Source: PALSA-693 sp963702305 (lineage in GTDB: Bacteria > Actinomycetota > Acidimicrobiia > Acidimicrobiales > Palsa-688). Taken from it: a stretch of 64,000 nucleotides of DNA. Numbering within the stretch: position 1 is the stretch's first letter; every line of letters starts with the position of its first letter. The stretch covers positions 186,001 to 250,000 of the forward strand of contig CAVPBX010000011.1 in the NCBI GenBank assembly GCA_963702305.1, in the 5' to 3' direction. This document shows positions 1 through 9,501 of this stretch, in pieces. Position numbers and translations under genes: made by a program. Under the pieces are notes generated by a model. That model had not been told where the DNA came from, did not search any database, and saw only the letters and a program-made list of their open reading frames with translations.

Positions 1-1613
1 CCGAGCCCGGACACCAGCCCGATCAGGGCCGCCCCCGTCGCCACCGCCCCGATCGCCCACTTGGTGCCGGTAGCGACGGTGAAGGCGGGGGCGATGCTGA
101 CCGGAAACACCGGCGCCAGCCACTTGGTGAGGAAGTCGAGCCCGCCGAAGGGGGCGTTGAGCAGCCAGCCGACGGACGAGGCGACGGCCAGGATGATCAG
201 CGGGACGGTCATGACCCAGGGCGCCTCGTGGGGGGTCGCCGCGGCCGTCCCCGCCGCCCCGTGGGCCTCGTTGTGCTCAGCCCAGCGGGCCTGGCCGCCG
301 AAGACCAGCGCCACCTGACGGCTCATGTAGTACGCCGTCAGCCCGGCGGTCACCACCCCGACCGCCCACAGGGCCGGGCTCTTGTGCCACGCCGCGGCCA
401 GGATCGAGTCCTTGGACCAGAAGCCGTCGAAGGGGGGAATGGCGGCCAGGGCCAGATAGCCGATGAGGAAGGCCCAGCGGGTGATCGGCAAGTACTTCCA
501 CAAGCCGCCCATGCGCTTCATGTTCTGCTCGTCGTGCAGGGCGTGGATCACGGCCCCCGCCGACAGGAAGAGCAGGGCCTTGAAGAAGGCGTGCATGACG
601 GTGTGATAGATGCCGGCCCCGTAGTCGCCCGAACCCTCCCCCAGGAACATGTACCCCAGCTGCGAGACCGTCGAATAGGCGAGGACCCGCTTGATGTCGT
701 CCTGGCCGCAGGCGATGGTGGCCGCGAACAGGGCGGTGGCGGCGCCGATGGAGGCCACCACCCACTGGGTGGACGGACTGAAGTGGACGATGGGCGCACT
801 GCGGGCCATCAGGTACACGCCGGCGGTGACCATGGTGGCGGCGTGGATGAGGGCGGACACCGGCGTGGGGCCCTCCATGGCGTCGGGGAGCCACATGTAC
901 AGGGGGATCTGGGCGGACTTGCCGACGGCGCCCAGGAACAGCATCAGCCCCAACCCGGTAGCCGTCACCTGGGCCAGGGTGGCGTGGCCGGCGGCGAGGG
1001 GCGCCAGCACGGTCGAGTAGTTGAAGGACCCGAAGTGCCCGAACATCAAGAACAGGGCGACCATAAACCCGAAGTCGCCGATGCGGTTGGTGACGAACGC
1101 CTTCTTGGCTGCCGCCGCCGCGGTGTCCCGCTCGAACCAGAAGCCCACCAGCCCGTAGGAGCAGAACCCGACGCCCTCCCAGCCGATGAAGCTGAACAGG
1201 TAGTTGTCCGCCAGCACCAGGACGATCATCGAGAAGAGGAACAGGTTCATCAGGAAAAAGAAGCGGCCGTAGCTGGCGTCGCCCTTCATGTAGCCGATCG
1301 AGTACAGCGTGATCAGGCTCCCGACACCGGTGACGAACAGGCACCACGTCAACGCCAGCGGATCGAGCTGCAGGCCGAAGTTGACGTGGAGGCTGCCGAC
1401 CGGGATCCAGGTGAAGATGTTCTTGTCGACCGTGCGGTTGGCCGCCGACCGGCCGACCAGCGCCGACCACACCACGACTGTGGCCACGAAAGACCCGCCG
1501 GCCATGATGGTGGCCACCCACCCGGACCACGGATCGCCGGTGCGCCGCCCGCCGAAGAGGAGGATCAGGGCGCCCGCGAGCGGCAGCGCGACGATGACGT
1601 AGGCGGCGTTCAC
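1..1613 (-). CDS. nuoL: NADH-quinone oxidoreductase subunit L, 3' end cut by window edge
   Basis: Proton-pumping antiporter-like membrane subunit of respiratory complex I. The frame opens at a GTG just after the nuoK stop and stays open to base 1, giving about 537 of the usual 610-650 residues, so the C-terminal helices are missing. The translation has the strongly hydrophobic NuoL pattern, including a stretch reading GWEGVGFCSYGLVGFWF followed by KKAFVTNRIGDFGF, the conserved loop of the NuoL/MrpA antiporter family. It is the last visible gene of the nuo operon; nuoM and nuoN would be expected further left. The start is chosen because it lies 7 bases after nuoK and begins a typical N-terminal membrane segment. 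Confidence 0.95.
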   Translation of the reverse strand, partial: MNAAYVIVALPLAGALILLFGGRRTGDPWSGWVATIMAGGSFVATVVVWSALVGRSAANRTVDKNIFTWIPVGSLHVNFGLQLDPLALTWCLFVTGVGSLITLYSIGYMKGDASYGRFFFLMNLFLFSMIVLVLADNYLFSFIGWEGVGFCSYGLVGFWFERDTAAAAAKKAFVTNRIGDFGFMVALFLMFGHFGSFNYSTVLAPLAAGHATLAQVTATGLGLMLFLGAVGKSAQIPLYMWLPDAMEGPTPVSALIHAATMVTAGVYLMARSAPIVHFSPSTQWVVASIGAATALFAATIACGQDDIKRVLAYSTVSQLGYMFLGEGSGDYGAGIYHTVMHAFFKALLFLSAGAVIHALHDEQNMKRMGGLWKYLPITRWAFLIGYLALAAIPPFDGFWSKDSILAAAWHKSPALWAVGVVTAGLTAYYMSRQVALVFGGQARWAEHNEAHGAAGTAAATPHEAPWVMTVPLIILAVASSVGWLLNAPFGGLDFLTKWLAPVFPVSIAPAFTVATGTKWAIGAVATGAALIGLVSGL

Positions 1614-1619
1614 GGTCGC

Positions 1620-1925
1620 TCAGCCCTTCAGGGAGTGGATGTCGTCAGCGGTCGCCGCGGCGCGGCGCCGGAACATGGCCACGATGATCGCCAGGCCCAC
1701 CACGACCTCCGCGGCCGCGACCACCAGTACGAAGAAGACGGACACCTGGCCGCCGATGTCGTTTTGCAGGCGGGCGAAGGTGACGAAGGTCAGGTTGACG
1801 GCGTTGAGCATGAGCTCGACGCACATGAACATGACCAGGACGTTGCGCCGTACCAGCAGCCCGGTGGCGCCGATACCGAACAGGACGGCGGCCAGGATGA
1901 GGTACCAGGCGCCCGGCACGCTCAC
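1620..1925 (-). CDS. nuoK: NADH-quinone oxidoreductase subunit K
   Basis: Small membrane subunit of complex I with three transmembrane helices that takes part in proton translocation. 101 residues, the usual family length. The segment VLVMFMCVELMLNAVNLTFV contains the conserved glutamate in helix 2 typical of NuoK, and a second acidic residue lies in AAAEVVVGLAI. The GTG start overlaps the nuoJ stop (GTGA), which together with the PGAWYLILAAVLF opening decides the start. Longer in-frame readings to the right are only antisense-type translation of nuoJ and nuoI. Confidence 0.95.
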   Translation of the reverse strand: MSVPGAWYLILAAVLFGIGATGLLVRRNVLVMFMCVELMLNAVNLTFVTFARLQNDIGGQVSVFFVLVVAAAEVVVGLAIIVAMFRRRAAATADDIHSLKG

Positions 1926-2572
1926 GTCGACACCACCTCCTCCTGCTCGGCACGCGACATCTCGCTGGCGACGCGCTCCTGACGGCGGGACAGCACCACG
2001 GCCGCGACGACCGCGATGACCAGCAGGGCGGCGGTCATTTCGAACGGCAGCAGGTAGCGGGTGTAGATCGACTGGCCCAGCTTGTTGACGTTCTCGCCTG
2101 GGCCGTTGAGCGCACCGGCGAAGCCGCCGGGGTTGGCGCTGGTGCCGCTGTAGCCGGTGGTCCAGTCCTGCACCCGGGACAGGACCAGGATCTCGATCAG
2201 GGTGACGACCCCGAGCAGGGCGGCCAGGGGCTTCTGGAAGCGGGTAGCTTCCGCGCCGGCCGCCTCGCGTTTGTCGACCCCCAGGAACATGATCACGAAC
2301 AGGAAGAGGATGACGATGGCGCCGGCGTAGACGATGATCTGCACCGCGGCGAGAAAGTCGGCGGACTGGTCGACGAACTCGATCGCCACCCCGAACAGGG
2401 TGACGACCAGCATCAGGGCGCAGTGCACCGGGTTGCGGAGCAGGATGACCCCGAAGGCGCCGGCCAGGATGAGCACCGCCCCGGTGACGAACACGGCCCA
2501 GGCCGAGGCGTGCGCCAGATGCATCCCCGAACTGTTCGCCAGCAGACCGCGTTCGAGCGCGGCCGCCACCAT
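1922..2572 (-). CDS. nuoJ: NADH-quinone oxidoreductase subunit J
   Basis: Membrane subunit of complex I with five predicted helices. 216 residues. The conserved region AVQIIVYAGAIVILFLFVIM is the NuoJ helix-3 signature. The ATG overlaps the nuoI stop by one base (TGATG); a TTG one codon upstream is also possible. The C-terminal tail after the last helix is charged and rich in Arg and Glu. Translationally coupled to nuoI upstream and nuoK downstream. Confidence 0.95.
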   Translation of the reverse strand: MVAAALERGLLANSSGMHLAHASAWAVFVTGAVLILAGAFGVILLRNPVHCALMLVVTLFGVAIEFVDQSADFLAAVQIIVYAGAIVILFLFVIMFLGVDKREAAGAEATRFQKPLAALLGVVTLIEILVLSRVQDWTTGYSGTSANPGGFAGALNGPGENVNKLGQSIYTRYLLPFEMTAALLVIAVVAAVVLSRRQERVASEMSRAEQEEVVST

Positions 2573-3324
2573 CAACTCGGCTCCTTGCCGCCGAAGTCGG
2601 GCGCCCCACCGGTGCCACCCGGCCGGCCTCGGACGGGCCGGTTGCCGTCGACGCCGATACCCCGCAGGGCGCCGGAGACCATCTCCCGCAAGGAGAGATC
2701 GGTGTCGGCCGGGTAGTAGTCGGCGGCCGGGTCACTCTGGCCCTGCTGGGCGGGCCGCACCCCGTAGCCCAGCTCGGCGGACCACAGCGGCTGGCCCTCC
2801 AGGGCCGCGGCACCGGCCGGGCTGGTGGCCCGCACCCAGGCCGAGGTGTTGCGGTCGTCGCCGGGCTTCCAGTCCTCCCACGGCAGCTCCTGGGGCCGGC
2901 CCTCGTCGTCGACCAGCAACTCCGCCTTGGTGTAGATGGCGTCCTCACGGTTGGTAAAGGACCACTCGAACAACTTCGACTCGGTGATGGCCTCGGTGGG
3001 GCAGGCCTCCACGCACATGTCACAGTGGATGCAGCGCAGGAAGTTGATCTCGTACACGAACCCGTACCGCTCCCCGGGCGACACCGGGTCGTCGGGCGGA
3101 TTGTCGGCGCCGCGCACGTAGATGCAGCGGGCCGGGCACACCCCCGCGCACAACTCGCAGCCGATGCACTTCTCCATGCCGTCCTCGTAGCGGTTGAGGA
3201 CGTGGCGACCGTGGAACCGCTCCGGTTTGGGCCGCTTCTCCTCCGGGTACAGGACCGTGACCTTGGGCTTGAAGGGCAGCTTCCCAGTGACGATAAAACC
3301 CTTGAAGAAGTCGAAGAAGCTCAT
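2572..3324 (-). CDS. nuoI: NADH-quinone oxidoreductase subunit I (2 x 4Fe-4S)
   Basis: Ferredoxin-like subunit of the peripheral arm that carries clusters N6a and N6b and passes electrons toward NuoB. 250 residues. Two 4Fe-4S motifs are visible, CIGCELCAGVCP and CIHCDMCVEACP, at about residues 52-63 and 97-108. After the ferredoxin core there is a tail of more than 100 residues rich in Trp, Asp and Gly, ending in a Gly/Pro-rich segment; this is longer than in E. coli NuoI but long tails are common in actinobacteria. The ATG (MSFFDFFKGF) overlaps the nuoH stop as ATGA, which fixes the start. Confidence 0.96.
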   Translation of the reverse strand: MSFFDFFKGFIVTGKLPFKPKVTVLYPEEKRPKPERFHGRHVLNRYEDGMEKCIGCELCAGVCPARCIYVRGADNPPDDPVSPGERYGFVYEINFLRCIHCDMCVEACPTEAITESKLFEWSFTNREDAIYTKAELLVDDEGRPQELPWEDWKPGDDRNTSAWVRATSPAGAAALEGQPLWSAELGYGVRPAQQGQSDPAADYYPADTDLSLREMVSGALRGIGVDGNRPVRGRPGGTGGAPDFGGKEPS

Positions 3325-4541
3325 GCCGCCGCCTCCCGGTCCTGCTCGGCGCGCGCCGCTTCCACCTCGGTCGCCCCCCGGCCCATGTCGATGGCCCGGA
3401 ACAGCACCGCGAACAGGAGCAGGCTGGCGACGATGGCGAGCAGGCCCCACTCGCGACTGTCGATAAACCGGGTGAACCCGTGGCTGTTGGCCGGCGGATT
3501 GTCGATCTGGAAGCCGGCCACGATCATGAGCATGGCCAGCGAACCGGGGATCAGCCGCTTCCAGCCCAAGTCCATGAGCTGGTCATAGCGCAGCCGGGGC
3601 AGGGTGGCCCGGATCCACACGTAGACGTAGAGGATGATGAGTAGCTTGAGGGTGAAATACGCCGGCCCGATGCTGTGCCCGGCGATCCGCGGCCCGTCCG
3701 GGCCGCCCAGCCACAGGGTGACGATGATGGCCGAGTTCGTCACCAGGGCCGCGTACTCGGCGAGGTAAAACCAGGCGAAGTCGATGGACGAGTACTCCAG
3801 GTTGTAGCCGCCGGACAGCTCCTCCTCGGCCTCGACCAGGTCGAACGGCGGCCGGGTCATCTCGGCGGTGATGGCGATGGCGAACATGGCGAAGGGGAGC
3901 AGCAGGGTGTGGATGACGTTCCAGTGGTAGAGGAACCCGCCGTGCTGGGTGCTGACGATGGTGCTGGTGTGCAGCGAGCCGGCCACCACCACCACCGTGG
4001 TGGTGGTCAGGCCCAGCACCGCCTCGTACGACACCAGCTGGGCGCTGGCTCGGACCGAGCCGAGCAGCGGGTACTTCGACCCCGACGCCCACCCGGCCAG
4101 CATCACTCCGTAGACCGCCACCCCGGACGTCATGAGCAGGAAGAGGATCCCCCACGGCGGGTCGGCCAGCTGCAGCCGGGTGGTGTGGTGGGCGATGGTG
4201 ATGGTGCCCCCCAGGGGCACGATGGAGAAGGCCACCAGGGCGGGCAGCAGCATCAGGTACGGCGCGGCCTTGTAGACGATCTTGTCCGCGCCCCGTGGGG
4301 TGAAGGCCTCCTTGAAGAGCAGCTTGGTCCCGTCGGCCAGGGACTGCAGCCACCCGTTCGGCCCGGCCCGGTTGGGCCCGTAGCGCACGCCCAGCCAGGC
4401 CACCGCCTTGCGCTCGTACATGACCATGAAGAGCACGGACACCATCACGAGGGCGAAGATGGCGACCACCTTGACGAGGAGGATGATCCACACCGCCAGG
4501 TTGAGGCCGTTGTTGAAGAGCGGGTCACCCACCCGTTTCAC
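3321..4541 (-). CDS. nuoH: NADH-quinone oxidoreductase subunit H
   Basis: Membrane subunit that joins the hydrophilic arm to the membrane arm and forms part of the quinone pocket. 406 residues with about eight or nine helices. Conserved stretches include YERKAVAWLGVRYGPNRAGP near the N terminus and EMTRPPFDLVEAEEELSGGY in the middle, both diagnostic for NuoH/ND1. The C-terminal tail is acidic and hydrophilic. The start overlaps the end of nuoG by 17 bases and the stop overlaps nuoI by 4. Confidence 0.97.
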   Translation of the reverse strand: MKRVGDPLFNNGLNLAVWIILLVKVVAIFALVMVSVLFMVMYERKAVAWLGVRYGPNRAGPNGWLQSLADGTKLLFKEAFTPRGADKIVYKAAPYLMLLPALVAFSIVPLGGTITIAHHTTRLQLADPPWGILFLLMTSGVAVYGVMLAGWASGSKYPLLGSVRASAQLVSYEAVLGLTTTTVVVVAGSLHTSTIVSTQHGGFLYHWNVIHTLLLPFAMFAIAITAEMTRPPFDLVEAEEELSGGYNLEYSSIDFAWFYLAEYAALVTNSAIIVTLWLGGPDGPRIAGHSIGPAYFTLKLLIILYVYVWIRATLPRLRYDQLMDLGWKRLIPGSLAMLMIVAGFQIDNPPANSHGFTRFIDSREWGLLAIVASLLLFAVLFRAIDMGRGATEVEAARAEQDREAAA

Positions 4542-7429
4542 CCCCCTCGAGTCCGACCGTCTCGATGCTCACGTCGGTAAACGGGGCGGCCGCGTCGATC
4601 AGGTCGCCGGCGTGGGCGCCCGGCAGGTTCCACGGCACGACCGCGGTCCCGCGTGGGATGGCGAAGTCGCCGGTCGCGGCGATGACGAGCGAGCCGCGGG
4701 CGGATGTCACCCGGACCGCTTCGCCGTCCGCCGCGCCCAGCTCGGCCAGGGCCGCCGGGTGCAGCACCAGGCGAGGGGCGGGATGCAGGCCGGCCAGCGC
4801 CGGGAGGGACTGGACCAAGGTGCCGGCGTCCCACAAGGTGTGGCGAGCCACCAGCCGAAGGGAGCCGCGATCTCCCGCCGGCGACGGACCCACCGGCAGG
4901 GCCACGGCCGGCAGCCCCAGCTGGGCCGGCACCTCCGGCGGTTCGGCCGGGGCCTCCTCGCCGGCGTCCTCAGTCGCCCCGGCCACGGCCACCATCGGCG
5001 CCGGCGGCCCGCCCGTCGACCCCACTTCGGCGCCGGCAGACGGCGCCGCCCCGTTGGGCTCGGGAACGGTCGAGATCACCGCGTGCAACATGGCGGTCGG
5101 CGCCACGTTGTGCAGCTCGGCCGACGCGATGCCCGGGTCCGCCATGGGGTCCAGGGGCCGGGGGGCCCGGCGCGGTTGGGTGCCCGCTCGGCCGAGCGGC
5201 ACCAGCACCCCGTCGCGGGACTGGTCGCCGGTGAGGGACTCGTAGGTCACGCCCCGGTGGACGGGAGAGACCCGGTCGACCTCGTCCCACACGTCCTCCA
5301 GGCTGGAGAAGCCGAGGTCGACGCCGAGGCGGGCGGCGAGCTCGCTGGCGATGATCCAGTCCGGCCAGGCCACGCCGCGCGCCGTGACCAGATGGCTGAG
5401 CCAGGTGATCCGGCCTTCCAGATTGGTAAAGGTGCCGCGTCGTTCGGCCCACATCGCCGCCGGCAGCACCACGTCCGCGGCCCGGGATGAGGTGGTCGAG
5501 ATGGGTGTCGACCGCCACGACGAACCGGGCCCCCTGCATGGCTTTCAGGGCCAGCTGGGCGTCCGGGAAATCGTTACGGGGGTCGGCGCCCAGCAGGACC
5601 AGGCCGCCGATGCGGCCCCGGCTCGCCGCTTCCATGATCCCGGCGGTGTTGAGCCCGGGCGCGGCGGGGAGCGGCGCGGCCCAGTGATGCTCATACCAGG
5701 CCCGGCCGGCCTCCAGCGAGACCCGGCCCGGCAGGACCCCGGGCGCCAGGCCCATGTCGAGGGCCCCGTGCACGTTGGCGCGTCGCAAGGCGGACAGGAA
5801 AGCCACGCCGGGCACGCCGGCCAGTATCCGGGCCGCGGCCGCCACCTGTTCCTCGAACTCGGCCAGCGACGGCCGGCCCAGGACCACGACCACGGCCGGG
5901 GCGCCGCCGTCGCTCTTTTCCCGGGCCCGGGCGAGGTGGGCGCGCACCGCGTCGATGAGCTCAGGGGACACGCCGGCCACCTCGCCGGTGACCGAACCCG
6001 AACTGGTCACTGCGGTCGCCAGGGCCGCGATCTCACCGGGCCGGTACACGACCGTCTCGGCCGCGTACGGCGACAGGCCCGTCGGCGCCGGGGTCAGCTC
6101 GACGATCTGGGTGCCCTGCTCGCGGACCGCATCGCGGAGGCGGAGGTACAGGATGGGAAGCTCGTCTTTGACGTCGGGACCGAGGGTGATGACGAGCGGC
6201 GCCGCGGCCGCCTCGTCGATGGTGGCCCGGGGCAGTCCCAGGACCGTGGTCGCCGGCAGGCCGTCGCCGAGTTGGGCGTCGACGTTGTCGGTCCCGAGGG
6301 CCAGGCGGGCGGCCTTGGCCCAGGCGTAAGCGTCCTCGTTCGGCAGGCGGGCGCCGCCGATGACCGCCAGGGCCGCACCGCCGCCGACGGCCTTCGCCGC
6401 GGCCAGGCCGTCGGCGGCCACGGCCAGGGCCTCGCCCCAGCTGGTCTCGACCAACTCGTCGCCGCGCCGGACGAGCGGGACGGTGATGCGGGTCTCGCTG
6501 GTGGCGGCGGCGAACCCGAACCGTCCCTTGTCGCACAGCCAGGCCCAGTTGACCGGGTCGGAGTCCACGCCGATGAGCCGGGTCAGCTCGCCGGAGCTCG
6601 ACTGGGCCGCCACCCGGCAGCCGACGGCGCAGGTGGTGCAGGTGCTCTCCACCTGCTCGAGGTCCCACGGGCGGGCCTTGAAGCGGTAGGGCTTGGCGGT
6701 CAGGGCGCCGACGGGGCAGATCTGCACCACGTTGCCGCTGAAGTACGAGGCGTAGGGCTGGCCCGGAAAGGTCGCCACCTCGGTCTCGTCGCCGCGCTCG
6801 GCGAAGTCGATGAGCGGGTCGCCGGCCACCTCGTCGGCGAAGCGGACGCAGCGGCCGCACTGGATGCAACGTTCGCGGTCGAGATACACCAGCTCGGAGA
6901 TGGGGATCGGCTTCTCCCAGTGCCGCTTCTCCTCCACGAAGCGGCTCTCCCCTGGCCCGTACGCCAGGGTCTGATCCTGGAGCGGGCACTCCCCGCCCTT
7001 GTCGCAGACGGGGCAGTCCAACGGGTGGTTGACGAGCAGGAACTCCAGCACGCCCTCCTGGGCCTTCTTGGCCAGGGCGCTGCCGGTGCGGATCTCCATG
7101 CCTTCGGCGACCGGGTTGTAGCAGGCCGGCATGAGCGACGAGCCCCGCGGCCCCACCACCTCGACCAGGCACATGCGGCACATGCCGACGGGCTTCATCC
7201 GCGGGTGGTAGCAGAAGCGCGGGATGTAGACGCCGGCCTCGTCGGCCGCCTGGATGATCCACTGCCCGGCCCGGGCTTGGACCTGGCGGCCGTCGATGGT
7301 GATGGTCACCAGGCCGGATCCGGTGGGCGCCGGCGGCGCGGTACCGACCGCGCTCTCGGTCACCAGCGGGCGCGGCACCAGGCGCACCGGCACCGAGTGC
7401 GACCCGGCGGGTTCGGCGGTCTCAGACAC
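4525..7429 (-). CDS. nuoG: NADH-quinone oxidoreductase subunit G, interrupted by one +1 frameshift
   Basis: Large iron-sulfur subunit of complex I with a molybdopterin-oxidoreductase-like C-terminal half. The N-terminal part shows the 2Fe-2S region (CYHPRMKPVGMCRMC), the His-Cys cluster region (HPLDCPVCDKGGECPLQDQ), CIQCGRCVRF with a later ICPVGAL, and CTTCAVGC. Translation is good from a GTG at 7429 (overlapping nuoF by 8 bases) to VAVDTHL near 5500, then the frame goes wrong; one base to the side it resumes as TSSRAADVVLPAAMWAERRG and runs to the TGA at 4525. The total length is 3n+1, so one extra base near 5489-5500 explains it. Whole protein about 967 residues. Between the two halves the Gly/Ala/Pro-rich linker near 4970-5060 looks genuine. 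I read it as one functional gene damaged by a sequence error. Confidence 0.93.
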
Positions 7430-8759
7430 GGGCCAGCCTCCGCGGCAGCCGGTCGGGCGGGAACGGGCAACGGCCCTGCTGCACGTGGGCCAGGTACTCG
7501 TCGCGGAACATGCGCATGCCGGCGGCCACCGACGGCGGCATGGACGGGCCCAGCACGCAGATGGTCGTCTGGGCCGGCGGCCAGGTGACGCCGGGCGAGA
7601 TGTTGTCGCACACGTCCATGAGCAGGTCCAGGTCCGACTCGCGGCCCTGCCCGTTCTCGATGCGCTCCAGGATCTTCTCCAGCCAGCCGCCCCCCTCCCG
7701 GCAGGGTGTGCACTGGCCGCACGACTCGCGGTGGAAGAACCGCACGATGCGCCACGCCGCCCGCACCATGCAGGTGGTGTGATCCATGGGGATCACCGAG
7801 CCGGACCCGGCCATGGATCCGACTGCGGCGATGGCCTCGTTGGCCAGCAGCACGTCGAGGTGCTCGGGCCCGAGCCATGGCGACGAGGCGCCGCCCGGGA
7901 TGATGACCTTGAGCTCGTTGTCGTCCCGGATGCCGCCGCCCAGCCGGGGGTCGTAGATGAGGTCCCGGAAGCTGGCCTTGGCCCATTCCAGCTCGTAGTT
8001 GCCGGGCCGCTTGACGTGGCCGGCGAGGGCCATGATCTTGGTGCCCTTCGACCGGCCCTCACCGAGGGCGGCGAACGCCTCACCCCCGTGGAGCATGACC
8101 CACGGCAGGTTGGCGACGGTCTCAACGTTGTTGACGATGGTGGGGGCGCCGTAGAGCCCGATCGCGGCAGGGAAAAAGGGGGGCTTGATGCGGGGGTAGC
8201 CCCGCTTGCCCTCCAGGCTCTCGAGCAGGGCCGTCTCCTCGCCACAGATGTAGGCGCCGGCACCGGGGTGGACCACGATGTCGATCGAGAAGTCGCTGCC
8301 AAAGATGTGGCGCCCGACCGCCCCGTGGGCGTAGGCCTCGTTGAGGGCCGTCTCCAGCCGCTCGATCGCCAACGGGAACTCACCGCGGACGAAGATGAAG
8401 ACCTGGGCGGCCCCGATGGCGTAGGCGCAGATGAGGGCGCCCTCGATCAGCTGGTGGGGATCGCCCTCGATGAGGGCGTGGTCCTTGAAGGTGGCTGGCT
8501 CGCTTTCATCGCCGTTGATGGTGAGGTAGAGGGGCTCGGCCGGGCGGAGCATGCCCCACTTGCGGCCGGCCTCGAAGCCGGCGCCGCCGCGGCCCAGGAT
8601 GTTGGCGGTGTTGACGTGCTCGTGGATCTGTGGCGGGGTCATGGCCAGCGCGGCCCGCCAACCCTGGTAGCCCCCGTCCGCCAGGTAGGACTCCAGCGTC
8701 CACGACCGCGGCTTGCCCAAGCGGGAGCTGACGATGCGAGGCGCATCGGTGATCGTCAT
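7422..8759 (-). CDS. nuoF: NADH-quinone oxidoreductase subunit F (NADH and FMN binding)
   Basis: The subunit that oxidises NADH and holds FMN and cluster N3. 445 residues, normal length. Visible motifs are GRGGAGF at residues 56-62 (FMN/NADH pocket), GDESEPATFKD, GAGAYICGEETALLESLEG (NADH site), and ESCGQCTPCREG for three of the N3 cysteines, with the fourth further on in DVCDNISPG. The ATG overlaps the nuoE stop as ATGA and has a purine-rich AAGGTGGG just upstream. Confidence 0.97.
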   Translation of the reverse strand: MTITDAPRIVSSRLGKPRSWTLESYLADGGYQGWRAALAMTPPQIHEHVNTANILGRGGAGFEAGRKWGMLRPAEPLYLTINGDESEPATFKDHALIEGDPHQLIEGALICAYAIGAAQVFIFVRGEFPLAIERLETALNEAYAHGAVGRHIFGSDFSIDIVVHPGAGAYICGEETALLESLEGKRGYPRIKPPFFPAAIGLYGAPTIVNNVETVANLPWVMLHGGEAFAALGEGRSKGTKIMALAGHVKRPGNYELEWAKASFRDLIYDPRLGGGIRDDNELKVIIPGGASSPWLGPEHLDVLLANEAIAAVGSMAGSGSVIPMDHTTCMVRAAWRIVRFFHRESCGQCTPCREGGGWLEKILERIENGQGRESDLDLLMDVCDNISPGVTWPPAQTTICVLGPSMPPSVAAGMRMFRDEYLAHVQQGRCPFPPDRLPRRLARV

Positions 8760-9431
8760 TTCCCACCTTCATGATTGGAGGAGGCGAGATGGGCGGCTTC
8801 CAACGACGACACCGCCGCGGTCGTCCGGCGGGTGTCGAGGTCGACGGTCGCGTGCGTCGGCCTGGGGTCAGGGGCGGCGTCCCCGTTGGCCCGCAGCCCG
8901 ACGGCGCGGCGGACCCGGCTGAGGGTGCCGTGCGCCGGCACCTCGGCGTCGAGGCGGCCGGCGCGCAGATCGTCGATGACGGTGTCGAAGCGCTCGAGGT
9001 CCACGTCGCCGAAGAACCGCCAGTTGACCGTGAGGCACGGGGCGTTGCCGCACAGGGCCAGGCACTCGGCGTCCTCGAGGGTAAACATCCCGTCCCTCGT
9101 GGTCCCGCCCGGCGCCACCCCGAGCCGCTCCTCGGCGTGCTCCAGGAGGCGGTACGCCCCCTGCAGCATGCAGGCGATGTTGGTGCAGACCGCGACCAGG
9201 TACTTGCCGACCGGCTCGAAGTGGAACATGTCGTAGAAGGTGGCGGTGCCCCGCACCTCGGCCGGGGTCAGGCCCAGCAGCTCGCGCGACGTGGGCCATC
9301 CCGTCCTCAGCCAGGTACCCGTCCTGCTCCTGCAGCACGTGCAGGATCGGGATCAGCGCGGAACGAGAGTGCGGGTAGAGCGCGATCAGGTCGCGCGCCC
9401 GTACCTCGTTGTCGGGGGTCAGCCGAGCCAC
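8756..9431 (-). CDS. nuoE: NADH-quinone oxidoreductase subunit E, interrupted by one +1 frameshift
   Basis: 2Fe-2S (N1a) subunit of the NADH dehydrogenase module. Starting from a GTG at 9431 with AAGGA about 6 bases upstream, the frame gives the expected helical N terminus (ALIPILHVLQEQDGYL) up to HVA near 9288, then shifts; one base aside it resumes as ELLGLTPAEVRGTATFYDMF and continues to 8756 with the cluster ligands in CTNIACML and ECLALCGNAPCL. Length is 3n+1. Reading GCGC near 9283-9288 as GCC restores V-A-E-L-L. The 60 residues after the cluster domain are not conserved. A TTG start at 9467 is possible but lacks a binding site. Confidence 0.92.
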
Positions 9432-9501
9432 GCCCGATCCTTGCCTATCCCGGCTGGTCCGGTCCAACCCGCGCCCGGGTGGCGTCCCGGGCTCGTCGGT
9501 C

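Noticed and set aside
228..1982. Long open frame on the plus strand antisense to nuoL and nuoK
   Set aside because: Its product is His/Gly/Asp/Gln-rich with no domain, as expected for the antisense of GC-rich genes. The nuo reading has clear family motifs.
5485..5500. Programmed frameshift in nuoG
   Set aside because: No slippery heptamer or downstream structure is evident, and the same +1 sign occurs in unrelated genes, which points to sequence error.
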